In this document: piece by piece, positions 9,139-17,396 of the stretch | How positions within the stretch are numbered: position 1 is the first letter of the stretch | Layout of the letters: the number at the start of each line of letters is the position of its first letter | From: Variovorax sp. PAMC26660 | GTDB lineage: Bacteria; Pseudomonadota; Gammaproteobacteria; Burkholderiales; Burkholderiaceae_C | DNA: 64,000 nt | Direction of reading: 5' to 3' | NCBI RefSeq assembly: GCF_014302995.1 | Contig: NZ_CP060295.1 | Location: 5,571,501-5,635,500, forward strand | The notes under the pieces: model-generated | Told to the model about the DNA's origin: nothing | The model's input: the letters and a program-made list of their open reading frames with translations, nothing else | Databases searched by the model: none | Program-made: the position numbers and the translations under genes

Positions 9139-9154
9139 CTGACCAGTTCGTCAG
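9139..9154. promoter_or_regulatory. Candidate TetR (RutR-type) operator 1
   Basis: CTGACCAGTTCGTCAG is an imperfect palindrome resembling the RutR site (TGACCA-N2-TGGTCA). It lies between the divergent UDG-like gene and the tetR gene, on the UDG side of a possible -10 (TAGAAT on the minus strand, 9158-9163). Binding by the adjacent TetR protein is inference. Confidence 0.65.
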
Positions 9155-9157
9155 GAA

Positions 9158-9163
9158 ATTCTA
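9158..9163 (-). promoter_or_regulatory. Possible -10 box for the minus-strand operon
   Basis: The minus strand reads TAGAAT, framed by the two palindromes at 9139-9154 and 9173-9188. Repressor bound to either would occlude polymerase. No convincing -35 is seen at the usual distance; CTGACC inside operator 2 is 19 bp away. The call is tentative. Confidence 0.3.
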
Positions 9164-9172
9164 AAGAATAAA

Positions 9173-9188
9173 CTGACGAGTTGGTCAG
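9173..9188. promoter_or_regulatory. Candidate TetR (RutR-type) operator 2
   Basis: CTGACGAGTTGGTCAG is the reverse complement of operator 1 except for the two central bases. Together the sites contain two good TGACCA half-sites (TGACCA in the first, TGGTCA in the second) and two weaker ones. The site starts are 34 bp apart, about three helical turns, which would allow cooperative binding on one DNA face. Confidence 0.65.
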
Positions 9189-9269
9189 AAATTTTTGCTA
9201 GGTGATTTCCCGCTGCCCGTTGGGGCCGCCCCTAGAATTTGTTCCCGGTAAAAAGTGACACCATTGCCC

Positions 9270-9923
9270 ATGCGCGACACCAAACCTGCACCATCCACGA
9301 CGCCGGAAACCACCGCGGACAGAGAGATCAGGGCGGGCAACAAACGCAAGATCCTGAAAGCGGCCAGCGAGGTGTTTGCGGCCAAGGGCTTCGACGGTGC
9401 ACGCATCGCCGAGATCGCCACCGTCGCGGGCCTGCCCAAGGCCAACGTCTATTACTACTACGCGACCAAGGAAGAGCTGTACAGCGCCACCTTCGCGCCG
9501 CTGCTGGAAGAGTGGGACAGCGCACTGCGAATCCTCAAGGTCGAGACCGAGCCCGCCGTGGCATTGCGTGCGTATGTCGAAGCCAAGCTGAAGCTGGGCC
9601 GCAAGAACCCGCTGGAGGCGCGGCTGTTCGCCAACGAGGTGGTGCGCGGCGGTGCCTTCCTGTCAGCGGCGGACCGCGCGCACATCGCCAAGAGCACGGC
9701 CGCCAGCATCGAGGTCTTCGAGGCCTGGATGGCCGCCAAGAAGATCCGCAAGATCGACCCGCAGCACTTTCTGTTTCTGCTCTGGGCCTCGACCCAGTTC
9801 TATGCCGACTACGAACCCATCGTGAACGCGGTGTTGCAGGTGAAGAAGATGACCGCCGCGCACTACGACAAGGCGCTCGAAAGCATCGTCAGCACGGTGC
9901 TGGGCGGCGTGCTGCTCGACTGA
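9270..9923 (+). CDS. TetR family transcriptional regulator, RutR-like
   Basis: A 217-residue repressor. The N-terminal helix-turn-helix is IAEIATVAGLPKANVYYYYATKEEL, about residues 45-70. The C-terminal region (EARLFANEVVRGGAFL, LFLLWASTQFYADYEPIVNAVL) looks like the RutR-type ligand domain; RutR in Escherichia coli senses uracil/thymine. ATG 9270 is preferred over an in-frame GTG at 9255. It is divergent from the eight-gene minus operon, and the shared intergenic region carries two RutR-like palindromes. It probably represses the operon and itself in response to a pyrimidine- or purine-type ligand. Confidence 0.85.
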   Translation: MRDTKPAPSTTPETTADREIRAGNKRKILKAASEVFAAKGFDGARIAEIATVAGLPKANVYYYYATKEELYSATFAPLLEEWDSALRILKVETEPAVALRAYVEAKLKLGRKNPLEARLFANEVVRGGAFLSAADRAHIAKSTAASIEVFEAWMAAKKIRKIDPQHFLFLLWASTQFYADYEPIVNAVLQVKKMTAAHYDKALESIVSTVLGGVLLD

Positions 9924-9940
9924 GGTTGCAGCGCTGAGCG

Positions 9941-11620
9941 CTAGCGGATCGGCTGCAGTTGCTCGTCCGCCATGCCCACCAGCAGGGCCGAGCCGTTGGG
10001 CAGGATGCGGAACTCGCCGTAGCGCGCATGCGTGAACCGTTCCGCATCGCCCTCCTTGAAGAACCATGCATCGGTGACGAAGACCCAGTTGCCGTCTTTC
10101 GCGCTGAGCGGCACTTCGAGGTCGCCGTCCTGCCGCGGCTCGTCGGCCGAGGGCAGATGCAGGGTGTAGGCCGACGGCAGGGCCGGATCGGGCCGCACCA
10201 GCACGGTCGGGCGATGGCCGCCATCCGGGCGCTCGCTCAGGCTCCATCGGTCAGGCAATGCGAAGTTCAGCCGCATGTAGTCGCCCTGCATGAGCGAGCG
10301 CGGATCGACCGGTGCCAGCCGCACGAACACGGGCCGGCCGTTGCGGATGGTGTTTTCCTTGTCGAAGATCGCGACGTTGGCCACCAGCAGCGTGGCCACG
10401 CCTGCCAAAGCGATGCCCGCGAGCTGCTTGTTCTTCCACCAGACGCTGGTGACGGGCGCCGCGTGTGCAACAGGCGCAGCGGTCGCCGCATCGGCGGACG
10501 ATGCGCTGCGCGATGCCAGCCAGGCCAACGCCCCCAGCGCAGCGCCGATGGCGACCATCAGCAGCGCCTTGTCCGCCAGCGACCAGGTGAGCTGGTAGTA
10601 GAAGCTGCCCACGATCCACAGCGCCGCCGCGCAACCCAGCGCGGCGAGCCGCCAGCGCCGCGTGACGGCCAGTGCAGCAGCGCAAAGGCAGACTGCGCCG
10701 AGGTTGGGCACGAAGCCGCACAGCACCGCCAGCAGCAGGGCCACGCCCAGGCCCAGCACGGGGGCTTGGCGCAGCGCCGGCCAGCCACGGCCCAGCAGCA
10801 CGGCCGCACCTGCCGCGCACAGCACCGACACCAGGTTCTGGAGCTTGGCTGTCGCGCCTGACATGGCATCGACGCCGACGAGTTCTTGCCCCATGTCGCC
10901 GCCCGGGACCATGCCGCCCAGCATGAAGGTGGCACCCGACAGCAGCACCAGTGTCAGCAGGAGCTGCACGCACCAGCCGTCCGCCAGGCTCGTCAGCAGG
11001 CTGCCGGTGCGCGCGCCCGGCAACCGTGGCAGGAGGTACAGCACCAGCAACCACACGGCCAGGCCGACATGGGCGTAGAGCCACCAGGTCCAGCGCAAGC
11101 GCTCGAGCCAGAGCAGATCCCAGAAGCTCTTGTCGTCACTCGACCAGGCCATGGCGGCGACGGTCAGGAACACGCCCAGCAACAGGCCCAGCAGCGTGCG
11201 CAGCCAGTGCAGCGGCGCGAGCCAAGCCAGCACCAGGCTGACGACGCACATGCCCAGCGCGCCAATGAAAATCGAACTGTCGCGGAACAGCGCCCACCCC
11301 AGGCAGCACAGGCCCAGCACCATGGCCGGCAGGCAGAGCTGTTCGACGAACAGCGCCACGCCGCGCTGGCGCAGGATGAGCACGCTGGCCGCCAGCAGGC
11401 CGAGGCCGAGCACATACAGGGCAGGGCCCTGTTTCAGCAACGTGTCGCCGAAGGCCAGGCCCACCGCGCCCAGCAGCGGCAGCACGGCGAGCCAGGCGCC
11501 CAGCGCGGTCAGCAGCAGCACCGGCCAGGGGCGGGATTCGTCCTGCGGCCATTGCGCGTCCGGCGGCAGCAGGCCATCGTCGATCGCGCGTTGCATGAGG
11601 AGTGGGGACGGTGCGGTCAT
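9941..11620 (-). CDS. Membrane protein with GDYXXLXY motif (DUF4401-type)
   Basis: A 559-residue protein with roughly a dozen hydrophobic segments over residues 30-400. A soluble C-terminal domain holds the family motif QGDYMRLNF near residue 445, followed by beta-rich sequence. The family is widespread in proteobacteria and uncharacterised. The start at 11620 overlaps the stop of the DUF2157 gene by four bases (ATGA); DUF2157 and GDYXXLXY proteins commonly occur together, so they likely act as one membrane unit. Function is unknown. Confidence 0.85.
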   Translation of the reverse strand: MTAPSPLLMQRAIDDGLLPPDAQWPQDESRPWPVLLLTALGAWLAVLPLLGAVGLAFGDTLLKQGPALYVLGLGLLAASVLILRQRGVALFVEQLCLPAMVLGLCCLGWALFRDSSIFIGALGMCVVSLVLAWLAPLHWLRTLLGLLLGVFLTVAAMAWSSDDKSFWDLLWLERLRWTWWLYAHVGLAVWLLVLYLLPRLPGARTGSLLTSLADGWCVQLLLTLVLLSGATFMLGGMVPGGDMGQELVGVDAMSGATAKLQNLVSVLCAAGAAVLLGRGWPALRQAPVLGLGVALLLAVLCGFVPNLGAVCLCAAALAVTRRWRLAALGCAAALWIVGSFYYQLTWSLADKALLMVAIGAALGALAWLASRSASSADAATAAPVAHAAPVTSVWWKNKQLAGIALAGVATLLVANVAIFDKENTIRNGRPVFVRLAPVDPRSLMQGDYMRLNFALPDRWSLSERPDGGHRPTVLVRPDPALPSAYTLHLPSADEPRQDGDLEVPLSAKDGNWVFVTDAWFFKEGDAERFTHARYGEFRILPNGSALLVGMADEQLQPIR

Positions 11621-12609
11621 GCCGTTGCTCCGTCTTGCTGCACAGCCGCCAGCACGGTGCTCTGGCGCCGCATGACCCAGGCCACCGAAGCCGCCAATAT
11701 CCCCGCAGCCACCAGCCCGATTACCAGCAGCAGGAACGTCGTGTCACCGCCGCTGCTGTCGAAAAGAATGCGCACCAGGCCGGCGACCAGCAAGGTGTCG
11801 ACACACAGCACCGCGACGCTCAGGCCCACGATGTCGAACCAGCGCCGCTGCATCAGCAGGCCGCTGGCGCCGCCCATCAGCGCGAGACCCAGAACGTAGT
11901 GCAGCGCGACCTCGGAGCGAAAGAACAGGCCGGCCAGCGCGGCCAGCGTCACGGTCACGGCCATGACCAGCAGGGCCAGCCGGCGCGACCAGTGCGTGGT
12001 TCCGACCCAGCGTTGTGCCCATGGGCTCAGCGCAACCACGAGCAGTGCGCCCAGTGCCCAGCTCGCCAGGTGAATCGGCAGGTCCTGGTTGCCGGTCCGC
12101 CAGCGGTGTCCTGTGTGCGTATAGGCCCAGAGGCTGATCGCGCTGCAAGTGACCACCACCCATGGAAACCACAGCACGTCGCTGCGCACGCCCAGGCACA
12201 ACGGCAGGGTGAGCACCGCCCACAGCGCGAACAACTGCCATGCATCGGCACCGGTCTGGTAGGTCTGGCCGTAGTAGGCAAACAGGGCGCCTGTGCCCAG
12301 AAGGCACAGCAGGCCCATCGGTGTCCGCAAGGCCGCGCTGCGCCATGCGGCCAGCGCGGTCAGCAGCACCCAGCCCTGCAGCAGTGCGAACTGCCCGGTG
12401 CGGCCCAGGGCGCCCCAGTTGGCCGCCACCCACATCACAAGGCCGAAGCCGCCGAGCCCGGCGGCAAACAGCGCGACCGTGCGCCAGAAACGCTGCGCCA
12501 GGTGCGGCGGCGGCGCATCGAGTTCCGCGAGCGCGAACAGCGCATGCATCTGCGGCTGCGGCAGTCGATGGGCGCGGGCCAGTTCGTAGAGTGCGAGTCG
12601 GATGTTCAT
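11617..12609 (-). CDS. DUF2157 domain-containing membrane protein
   Basis: A 330-residue protein with a short soluble N-terminus (to about residue 40) and then some eight to ten membrane segments. It shows the DUF2157-like pattern FWRTVALFAAGLGGFGLVMW and GALFAYYGQTYQTGADAWQL. It is translationally coupled to the GDYXXLXY protein downstream. No biochemical role is known for the family. The upstream gene (DUF427) is 84 bp away on the same strand and may or may not share a transcript. Confidence 0.85.
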   Translation of the reverse strand: MNIRLALYELARAHRLPQPQMHALFALAELDAPPPHLAQRFWRTVALFAAGLGGFGLVMWVAANWGALGRTGQFALLQGWVLLTALAAWRSAALRTPMGLLCLLGTGALFAYYGQTYQTGADAWQLFALWAVLTLPLCLGVRSDVLWFPWVVVTCSAISLWAYTHTGHRWRTGNQDLPIHLASWALGALLVVALSPWAQRWVGTTHWSRRLALLVMAVTVTLAALAGLFFRSEVALHYVLGLALMGGASGLLMQRRWFDIVGLSVAVLCVDTLLVAGLVRILFDSSGGDTTFLLLVIGLVAAGILAASVAWVMRRQSTVLAAVQQDGATA

Positions 12610-12693
12610 GGATGTGGAGGATGGTTGCCGATGCCATTCTCCACATGGTGAATCCAGCCGCCTGTGCTGGAACGATGCCGAAGTTTTCTTCGG

Positions 12694-13083
12694 CTAGTGC
12701 ACGCGCTCTTCGATCGGTCCCACGCGATCGGGATAGAACGCCACGTGGTCCTTGATCTGCGCGACCGGCCCGTAGGGCGACTCGTAGGTCCACACTGCAT
12801 TCACCGAGCGCTCGCCGCCGGCCGGAATGCTGTAGTAGTTGCATTCGCCCTTGTAGGGGCAGTAGGTTGCATGCGCCGTGCGCTCCAGCAAGGACATCTT
12901 CACGTCCTTGCGGGGGATGTAGTGCACGGTTCCGAAGTGCGCTTCGCGCAGTGTCAGCGCGTCGCGTGTGTCGGCGATGACGAGGCCGTCGACCGACACC
13001 ACCACGCGCAGCGGATTGCGCGCAATGGCGATCGGGTGGTCGGGGCCGGGGGTCTTGATGGTGCGTTCGGGCGTGGCGAACAT
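12694..13083 (-). CDS. DUF427 domain-containing protein
   Basis: A 129-residue protein with the DUF427 hallmarks HYIPRKDV, CPYKGECNYYSI and VWTYESPYGPVAQIKDHVAFYPDRV. The fold is a small beta-rich barrel; molecular function is not established. Start 13083 has a good ribosome-binding site (GAAGGAG seven bases upstream). The cysteine-containing CPYKGEC segment is conserved in the family. Confidence 0.9.
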   Translation of the reverse strand: MFATPERTIKTPGPDHPIAIARNPLRVVVSVDGLVIADTRDALTLREAHFGTVHYIPRKDVKMSLLERTAHATYCPYKGECNYYSIPAGGERSVNAVWTYESPYGPVAQIKDHVAFYPDRVGPIEERVH

Positions 13084-13448
13084 GGGCAAGCTCCTTCAGC
13101 AGGTCGGGGTGACGCAAGCATCGGCGGATGCGCATCTTGCCGCGATGTCGCGGCGGTTTGAAGTCCCCCCGAAATCGGCATGCTCGCGAAATGGTTAAAG
13201 CCCCGACCCCGTCGGATCGGCTCTGGAAGCCTTTCGGATTCATTTCATGCCTGCGCGAGCCCATTGGAGATCTCGCCGGGCAGCACGACTATCTCGATGT
13301 AGTGCTTCAGTTTGCAACAGGCACCGAAGTTCCCGGATGGGCCACCAGGCCGACGCGAACCACCGCCCGACCGGGGCTACGCAGCGCGAGGTGTAAGAAC
13401 GGTGATAAAACTTTGCACGAACCCACCTGTGCCCATCGAAAGACCGAA
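13084..13448. other. 365-bp divergent intergenic region
   Basis: This stretch separates the DUF427 gene (minus) from the Bug receptor gene (plus) and should hold both promoters. I see no convincing open frame with its own ribosome-binding site, no strong inverted repeat and no RNA gene. The last 60 bases are relatively AT-rich, as expected for a promoter. Confidence 0.4.
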
Positions 13449-14417
13449 GTGAAGAAGAACAAGCTCGCCACCTTCCTGCTCGCCAGCCTGTTCGCCTCCG
13501 GCGCCTGCGCGCAGGCATGGCCCTCGAAACCCGTGCGCGTGATCGTGCCCGCGCCGGCCGGCAGCTCGCTCGACGTGATCGCGCGCACGCTGGCCGACCG
13601 GCTGCGCGTGATGTGGAAGCAGCCCGTGGTGATCGAGACCAAGGCCGGCGCCGGCGGCCTGATCGGCATGGAGGCAGTGGCCAGGGCGCCGCACGACGGC
13701 TACACGCTGGGCATCGGCTTCAATGGGCCGATTGCCTTCGGCCCGTACATGTATGCGCGCATGCCCTATGTGCCGGCGCGCGACCTTGTGCCGATCGTGC
13801 TCACGACCTCGCAGCCCAACGTGCTGGCGGTGCAAGCCAACAATCCGGCGAACACGTTGCCCGAGTTCGTGGCCTGGGCGAAGAAGCAGGGCCACCAGTT
13901 CAGCTATGCGTCGGTGGGGGCAGGCAGTTCGTCGCACCTCACGATGGAGCTGCTTCGCAGCGTGGCGGGCATCGAAGCGGTGCACGTTCCCTATTCGGGC
14001 TCGCCGCCCGCGGGGCTGTCGGTGGCGGCGGGTGATACGCAGGCGCTGTTCACGGTCGCGCCCGCGCTGCTGCCGTTGATCCAGGGCCAGCGCGTGAAGC
14101 TGATCGCGGTCACCAGCGCCACGCGCTCCGAGCTGATGAAAGACCTGCCCACCGTGGCCGAGTCGGGTTACCCCGGCTTCGAGTCGCTGGCATGGAACGG
14201 CTTCTTCACCGCCGCCGGCACGCCGCCCGAGGTGGTGCGCCGCATCAACGCCGACGTGAACACGGTGCTGCAGGAGCCGGCCGTGCGCGAGCTGCTGGCC
14301 AACCAGGGGCTGGTGCCGGGCGGTGGCTCGCCCGAAGAGTTCAAGACCTTCATCGACAGCGAAGGCCGCAAGTGGGGCGCGATCATCGCCAAGGTCGGCA
14401 TACGGCTCGACCGGTGA
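13449..14417 (+). CDS. Bug family tripartite tricarboxylate transporter substrate-binding protein
   Basis: A 322-residue periplasmic receptor with a GTG start and a clear signal peptide (KKNKLATFLLASLFASGACAQ) followed by the mature WPSKPVRVIVPAPAGSSLDVIAR. Bug hallmarks include KAGAGGLIGMEAVARAPHDGYT and the HVPYSGSPPAG loop. Bug proteins bind small carboxylates or aromatics for TctAB-type transporters. No membrane subunits are encoded nearby, so it is an orphan receptor, which is normal in Comamonadaceae. The heme-binding protein gene follows after 33 bp. Confidence 0.9.
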   Translation: MKKNKLATFLLASLFASGACAQAWPSKPVRVIVPAPAGSSLDVIARTLADRLRVMWKQPVVIETKAGAGGLIGMEAVARAPHDGYTLGIGFNGPIAFGPYMYARMPYVPARDLVPIVLTTSQPNVLAVQANNPANTLPEFVAWAKKQGHQFSYASVGAGSSSHLTMELLRSVAGIEAVHVPYSGSPPAGLSVAAGDTQALFTVAPALLPLIQGQRVKLIAVTSATRSELMKDLPTVAESGYPGFESLAWNGFFTAAGTPPEVVRRINADVNTVLQEPAVRELLANQGLVPGGGSPEEFKTFIDSEGRKWGAIIAKVGIRLDR

Positions 14418-14450
14418 TACTTCGGGCGCCAGAATTTCAGGAGGAACCCC

Positions 14451-15134
14451 ATGAGTGAATATCCCGAAGACATCTACACCGAGGCCGAGCCCGACCCTTA
14501 CACGCTCGCCAACCTGGGCCCGCTCGCTGGCCTGGCCGGCATCTGGACCAGCGCGGCCGGCCAGGACGTTGCCCCGAAGGCCGAGGGCCCCGAGACCTCG
14601 GTCTACATCGAGCACGCCGAGTTCCAGCCCATCGATGCGCAGACCAACGGGCCGCAAATCTTCTACGGACTGCGCTATCACCTGCGCATCGTGAAGCCGG
14701 ACGAGGTCGAGAGCTTTCACGACCAGGTCGGCTATTGGCTGTGGGAAGCCGCCACGGGCACGCTGATCCAGACGCTGTCGATTCCGCGCGGGCAGACCGC
14801 CATGGCCATGGGGCACGCGCAGCCCGATGCGAAGTCTTTCAAGCTCGAAGCGGTGCGCGGCGCCGAGACCAACGGCATCCTGTCGAACCCCTTCCTGGAG
14901 CATGCGTTCAAGACGCTGAGCTACAACATCGCCGTGACGATCCATGACGACGGCAGTTGGTCGTACGAGCAGGAAACGCTGATGAGCGTACGGGGCAAGG
15001 CCGAGCCCTTTCGTCACACCGACCGCAACACGTTGCGCAAGATCGGCGAGCCCACGCCGAACCCGACGGCGCGGGCCGCGATGGCGGAGGCCGCCGCTGC
15101 TGCTGCGACGGCCGAAGGCAACGTAGCGGCCTGA
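14451..15134 (+). CDS. Heme-binding beta-barrel domain protein (nitrobindin/THAP4-like)
   Basis: A 227-residue soluble protein. It contains the fatty-acid-binding-protein-like barrel pattern LGPLAGLAGIWTS, GLRYHLRI, FHDQVGYWLWE, LIQTLSIPRGQTAMAMGHA and FKTLSYNIAVTIHDDGSWSYEQET. The pattern fits the heme-binding beta-barrel family. The last 30 residues are alanine-rich and probably disordered. RBS AGGAGG lies upstream of ATG 14451. Its role here is unknown; it could bind heme, a fatty acid or a similar ligand. Confidence 0.8.
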   Translation: MSEYPEDIYTEAEPDPYTLANLGPLAGLAGIWTSAAGQDVAPKAEGPETSVYIEHAEFQPIDAQTNGPQIFYGLRYHLRIVKPDEVESFHDQVGYWLWEAATGTLIQTLSIPRGQTAMAMGHAQPDAKSFKLEAVRGAETNGILSNPFLEHAFKTLSYNIAVTIHDDGSWSYEQETLMSVRGKAEPFRHTDRNTLRKIGEPTPNPTARAAMAEAAAAAATAEGNVAA

Positions 15135-15155
15135 TCTGCGCGGTGTGGACGCGCG

Positions 15156-16301
15156 CTATGCGAGCGCTGCCTCCACATCCGCATGAAACTTCGCCGAGCA
15201 CCACTCGGTGGCGCCGAAGTACAGCGAAGACTGCGCACCGCTGGCCAGCGTCGATTGCGACGACACGCCGAGCGCGAAGTCTTCATCGAGCGCGCCCCAG
15301 AACGACGCGACGTTCTTGCGCCAATAGCTGATCGACTTCTCCGTCTTCGGCAGTTCGGGAATCAGCGTGCTCGCGATCACGCGCGAGCGGCCCGGCGAAT
15401 CGGGCAGCACCGTGAATGCGTTGGCATGGTCGCCTTCATGAAGGACGAAGGTCGCCGGGAAGAAGTAGTAAATGATGTTCGAGTGCGGCCCTACCTGCCA
15501 TTCGTGCTGCGGCTGCGCGCGCAACCCTTCGATGCTGCGCTTGGGCAGAAACAGCCGCTGGTGCTGCCGGTCGTGGTCGGCCATCAGCAGGTTGTCGTAG
15601 AACAGCGCCGCGATGCTGTTGCGGTGCGCGTACTGGAAGTGATAAGTCTCTAGGTTGGCCTCGAACGGAATCTTCCAGTTGGCCGCGTTGTCGAACGCAT
15701 GCTCGTGAAACGGCACCCAACTGTCGTAGCCCCATGAGCGCAGGTCGGTGCCGAAGCGGCCCAGCCAGGCGTCGATGTCGAGCGTGGCGCTTTCTCCCTC
15801 GGGCAGCACGCGTGGAATGGCCCACACGAAGCCCAGCGCTTCGGCCACTGGCACACGCGCGAGGCTGCAGCCCGATGCGGGCGCATGCGGAAAGTCTTCG
15901 CCCGAGGGGCGGCCGCGCAGCGTGCCGTCGAGCCCGTAGGTCCAGCTGTGGTACGGGCAGATGAGGGCGCGTTGATTCGACAGGCCCGGCGTCTTCAGCC
16001 GCGCACCGCGGTGGCGGCAGGCGTTGACGAAGCCGTTGAGCTGGCCGTCCTGCCCGCGCACCAGCACCAGCGGCAGGCCGGCCACGTCGATCGCGAAAGA
16101 GTCGCCGGCCTTCGCGAGCGACGCCGAAGGGCACAGCGCCAGCGGGTAGCGGCGAAAGATGCGTTCCACCTCGCGTTCGTGGCGCTCGGGGTCGAGGTAA
16201 CGCGACACCGGGCTGGTGCCGGGCTCGCCGCGTTCGCTGCCACCGGTCTCGATCAGCGCGAGCGCGCGCTCGATCAATGCGATCTGTTCTTCATGCTGCA
16301 T
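15156..16301 (-). CDS. Rieske (2Fe-2S) aromatic-ring-hydroxylating oxygenase alpha subunit
   Basis: A 381-residue oxygenase. The Rieske cluster motif is CRHRGA followed by CPYHSWTYG, about residues 93-120. The catalytic domain carries the mononuclear iron motif NLETYHFQYAH (two histidines), as in CntA/GbcA-type and other single-component alpha subunits. Start 16301 is supported by GGAG upstream. No reductase or ferredoxin gene lies next to it. The divergent LysR/AtuA cluster suggests catabolism of a hydrophobic or quaternary compound. The substrate is unknown. Confidence 0.88.
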   Translation of the reverse strand: MQHEEQIALIERALALIETGGSERGEPGTSPVSRYLDPERHEREVERIFRRYPLALCPSASLAKAGDSFAIDVAGLPLVLVRGQDGQLNGFVNACRHRGARLKTPGLSNQRALICPYHSWTYGLDGTLRGRPSGEDFPHAPASGCSLARVPVAEALGFVWAIPRVLPEGESATLDIDAWLGRFGTDLRSWGYDSWVPFHEHAFDNAANWKIPFEANLETYHFQYAHRNSIAALFYDNLLMADHDRQHQRLFLPKRSIEGLRAQPQHEWQVGPHSNIIYYFFPATFVLHEGDHANAFTVLPDSPGRSRVIASTLIPELPKTEKSISYWRKNVASFWGALDEDFALGVSSQSTLASGAQSSLYFGATEWCSAKFHADVEAALA

Positions 16302-16389
16302 GGTCTGTCTCCGCCATTCTTGTTTGTTGTCTCCGTGCCATCGGGGGGCACGGGACATTATTGCGGCGGACCCGAACAGGCCGGGTTCT

Positions 16390-17307
16390 TCAGTCGAGCT
16401 TCAGCGTGCCCAGCCGTTCGACAATCAGGTCGTGCAGCGTTTGCGCTGCCACTGAAAGGCTGCCCTCGCGGCGCTGCACCAGGTACACGGTGCGCGTGAG
16501 CGCGGGCAGCGGCAGCGGGCGCGTGGCCAGCGTGTCGCGGCGAAAGTGGAACAGCGTGAGCGCCGGCACGACGCTGATGCCCAGGCCTGCTTCGACCAGT
16601 CCCATGACGGTGGCCAGATGTTCCACCTCGAACACCGCATTCAGCCGCTGCGGATGCACGGCCACATCGAGCGCCTGCCGCACGCTGCTGTTGCGCGCCA
16701 TCTGGATGAAGGGCCAGGGCGCGAGCTTCTTCAGCGTCAGGCGCGGCTCGTGCGCCAGCGGATGGTCGGCGCGGCACACCAGGTGAAAACGGTCGGTGCA
16801 GAGCTTGCGTGCGCGCAGGTCGCTGTCGGCCGCGGCGCCCGCGCCCGAGGCGGCCAGTGCAAAGTCGGCCTGTCCGCTGCGCACCAGCGCAATGCACGCG
16901 TCGGAGAGCGCATCGTCCAGGTCGATGCGGATGCCCGGCCAGGCCTGCATGAATTCCGCGAACACCGATGGCAGCCAGCCGGCTGCGAGCGAGGGCAGGG
17001 CGGCCACGTGCACGCGGCCCTTGCGGCGCTCCACGTGGTCCGCCAGGTCGCCCATCGCGCTGCCCATGTCGTCGAGCAGCCGCCGTGCCGCGCCCTCGAA
17101 CAGCCGGCCCTCGGGCGTGAGCTGCACGCTGCGCGTGTCGCGATCGAACAGGCGCGTGCCGACCGCGTCTTCGAGCGTGCGAATCAGCGCGCTGAAGGCG
17201 GGTTGCGAAAGGTGGCTGGCCTGCGCCGCCCGCGTGAAGTTGCGGTGCTCGGTCAGCATGAGAAAGGCGCGCAGTTGCCGCGTCGAAAGGTCGGGCGTCT
17301 TTCTCAT
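16390..17307 (-). CDS. LysR family transcriptional regulator
   Basis: A 305-residue regulator. The N-terminal winged HTH is LSTRQLRAFLMLTEHRNFTRAAQASHLSQPAFSALIRTLE. The effector-binding domain contains GLVEAGLGISVVPALTL near residue 240. ATG 17307 is preferred over an in-frame GTG at 17310. It is divergent from the AtuA gene with a 21-bp inverted repeat between them and is upstream of the Rieske oxygenase on the same strand. It probably controls both sides of the locus. Confidence 0.9.
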   Translation of the reverse strand: MRKTPDLSTRQLRAFLMLTEHRNFTRAAQASHLSQPAFSALIRTLEDAVGTRLFDRDTRSVQLTPEGRLFEGAARRLLDDMGSAMGDLADHVERRKGRVHVAALPSLAAGWLPSVFAEFMQAWPGIRIDLDDALSDACIALVRSGQADFALAASGAGAAADSDLRARKLCTDRFHLVCRADHPLAHEPRLTLKKLAPWPFIQMARNSSVRQALDVAVHPQRLNAVFEVEHLATVMGLVEAGLGISVVPALTLFHFRRDTLATRPLPLPALTRTVYLVQRREGSLSVAAQTLHDLIVERLGTLKLD

Positions 17308-17339
17308 CACTTGGGCCTTGGCTATTTGAAAAGCAGATC

Positions 17340-17360
17340 AATCGATCCGGATTTTCGATT
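17340..17360. promoter_or_regulatory. Candidate LysR operator between lysR and atuA
   Basis: AATCGA-N9-TCGATT is a perfect 6-bp inverted repeat in the 89-bp divergent region, 37 bp upstream of the AtuA start. LysR-type regulators usually bind such dyads of the T-N11-A class upstream of the divergent target gene. Assignment is by position and symmetry only. Confidence 0.5.
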
Positions 17361-17396
17361 TTACGGATGACGGGCGCCTGCCTACAGTGCACGGCA

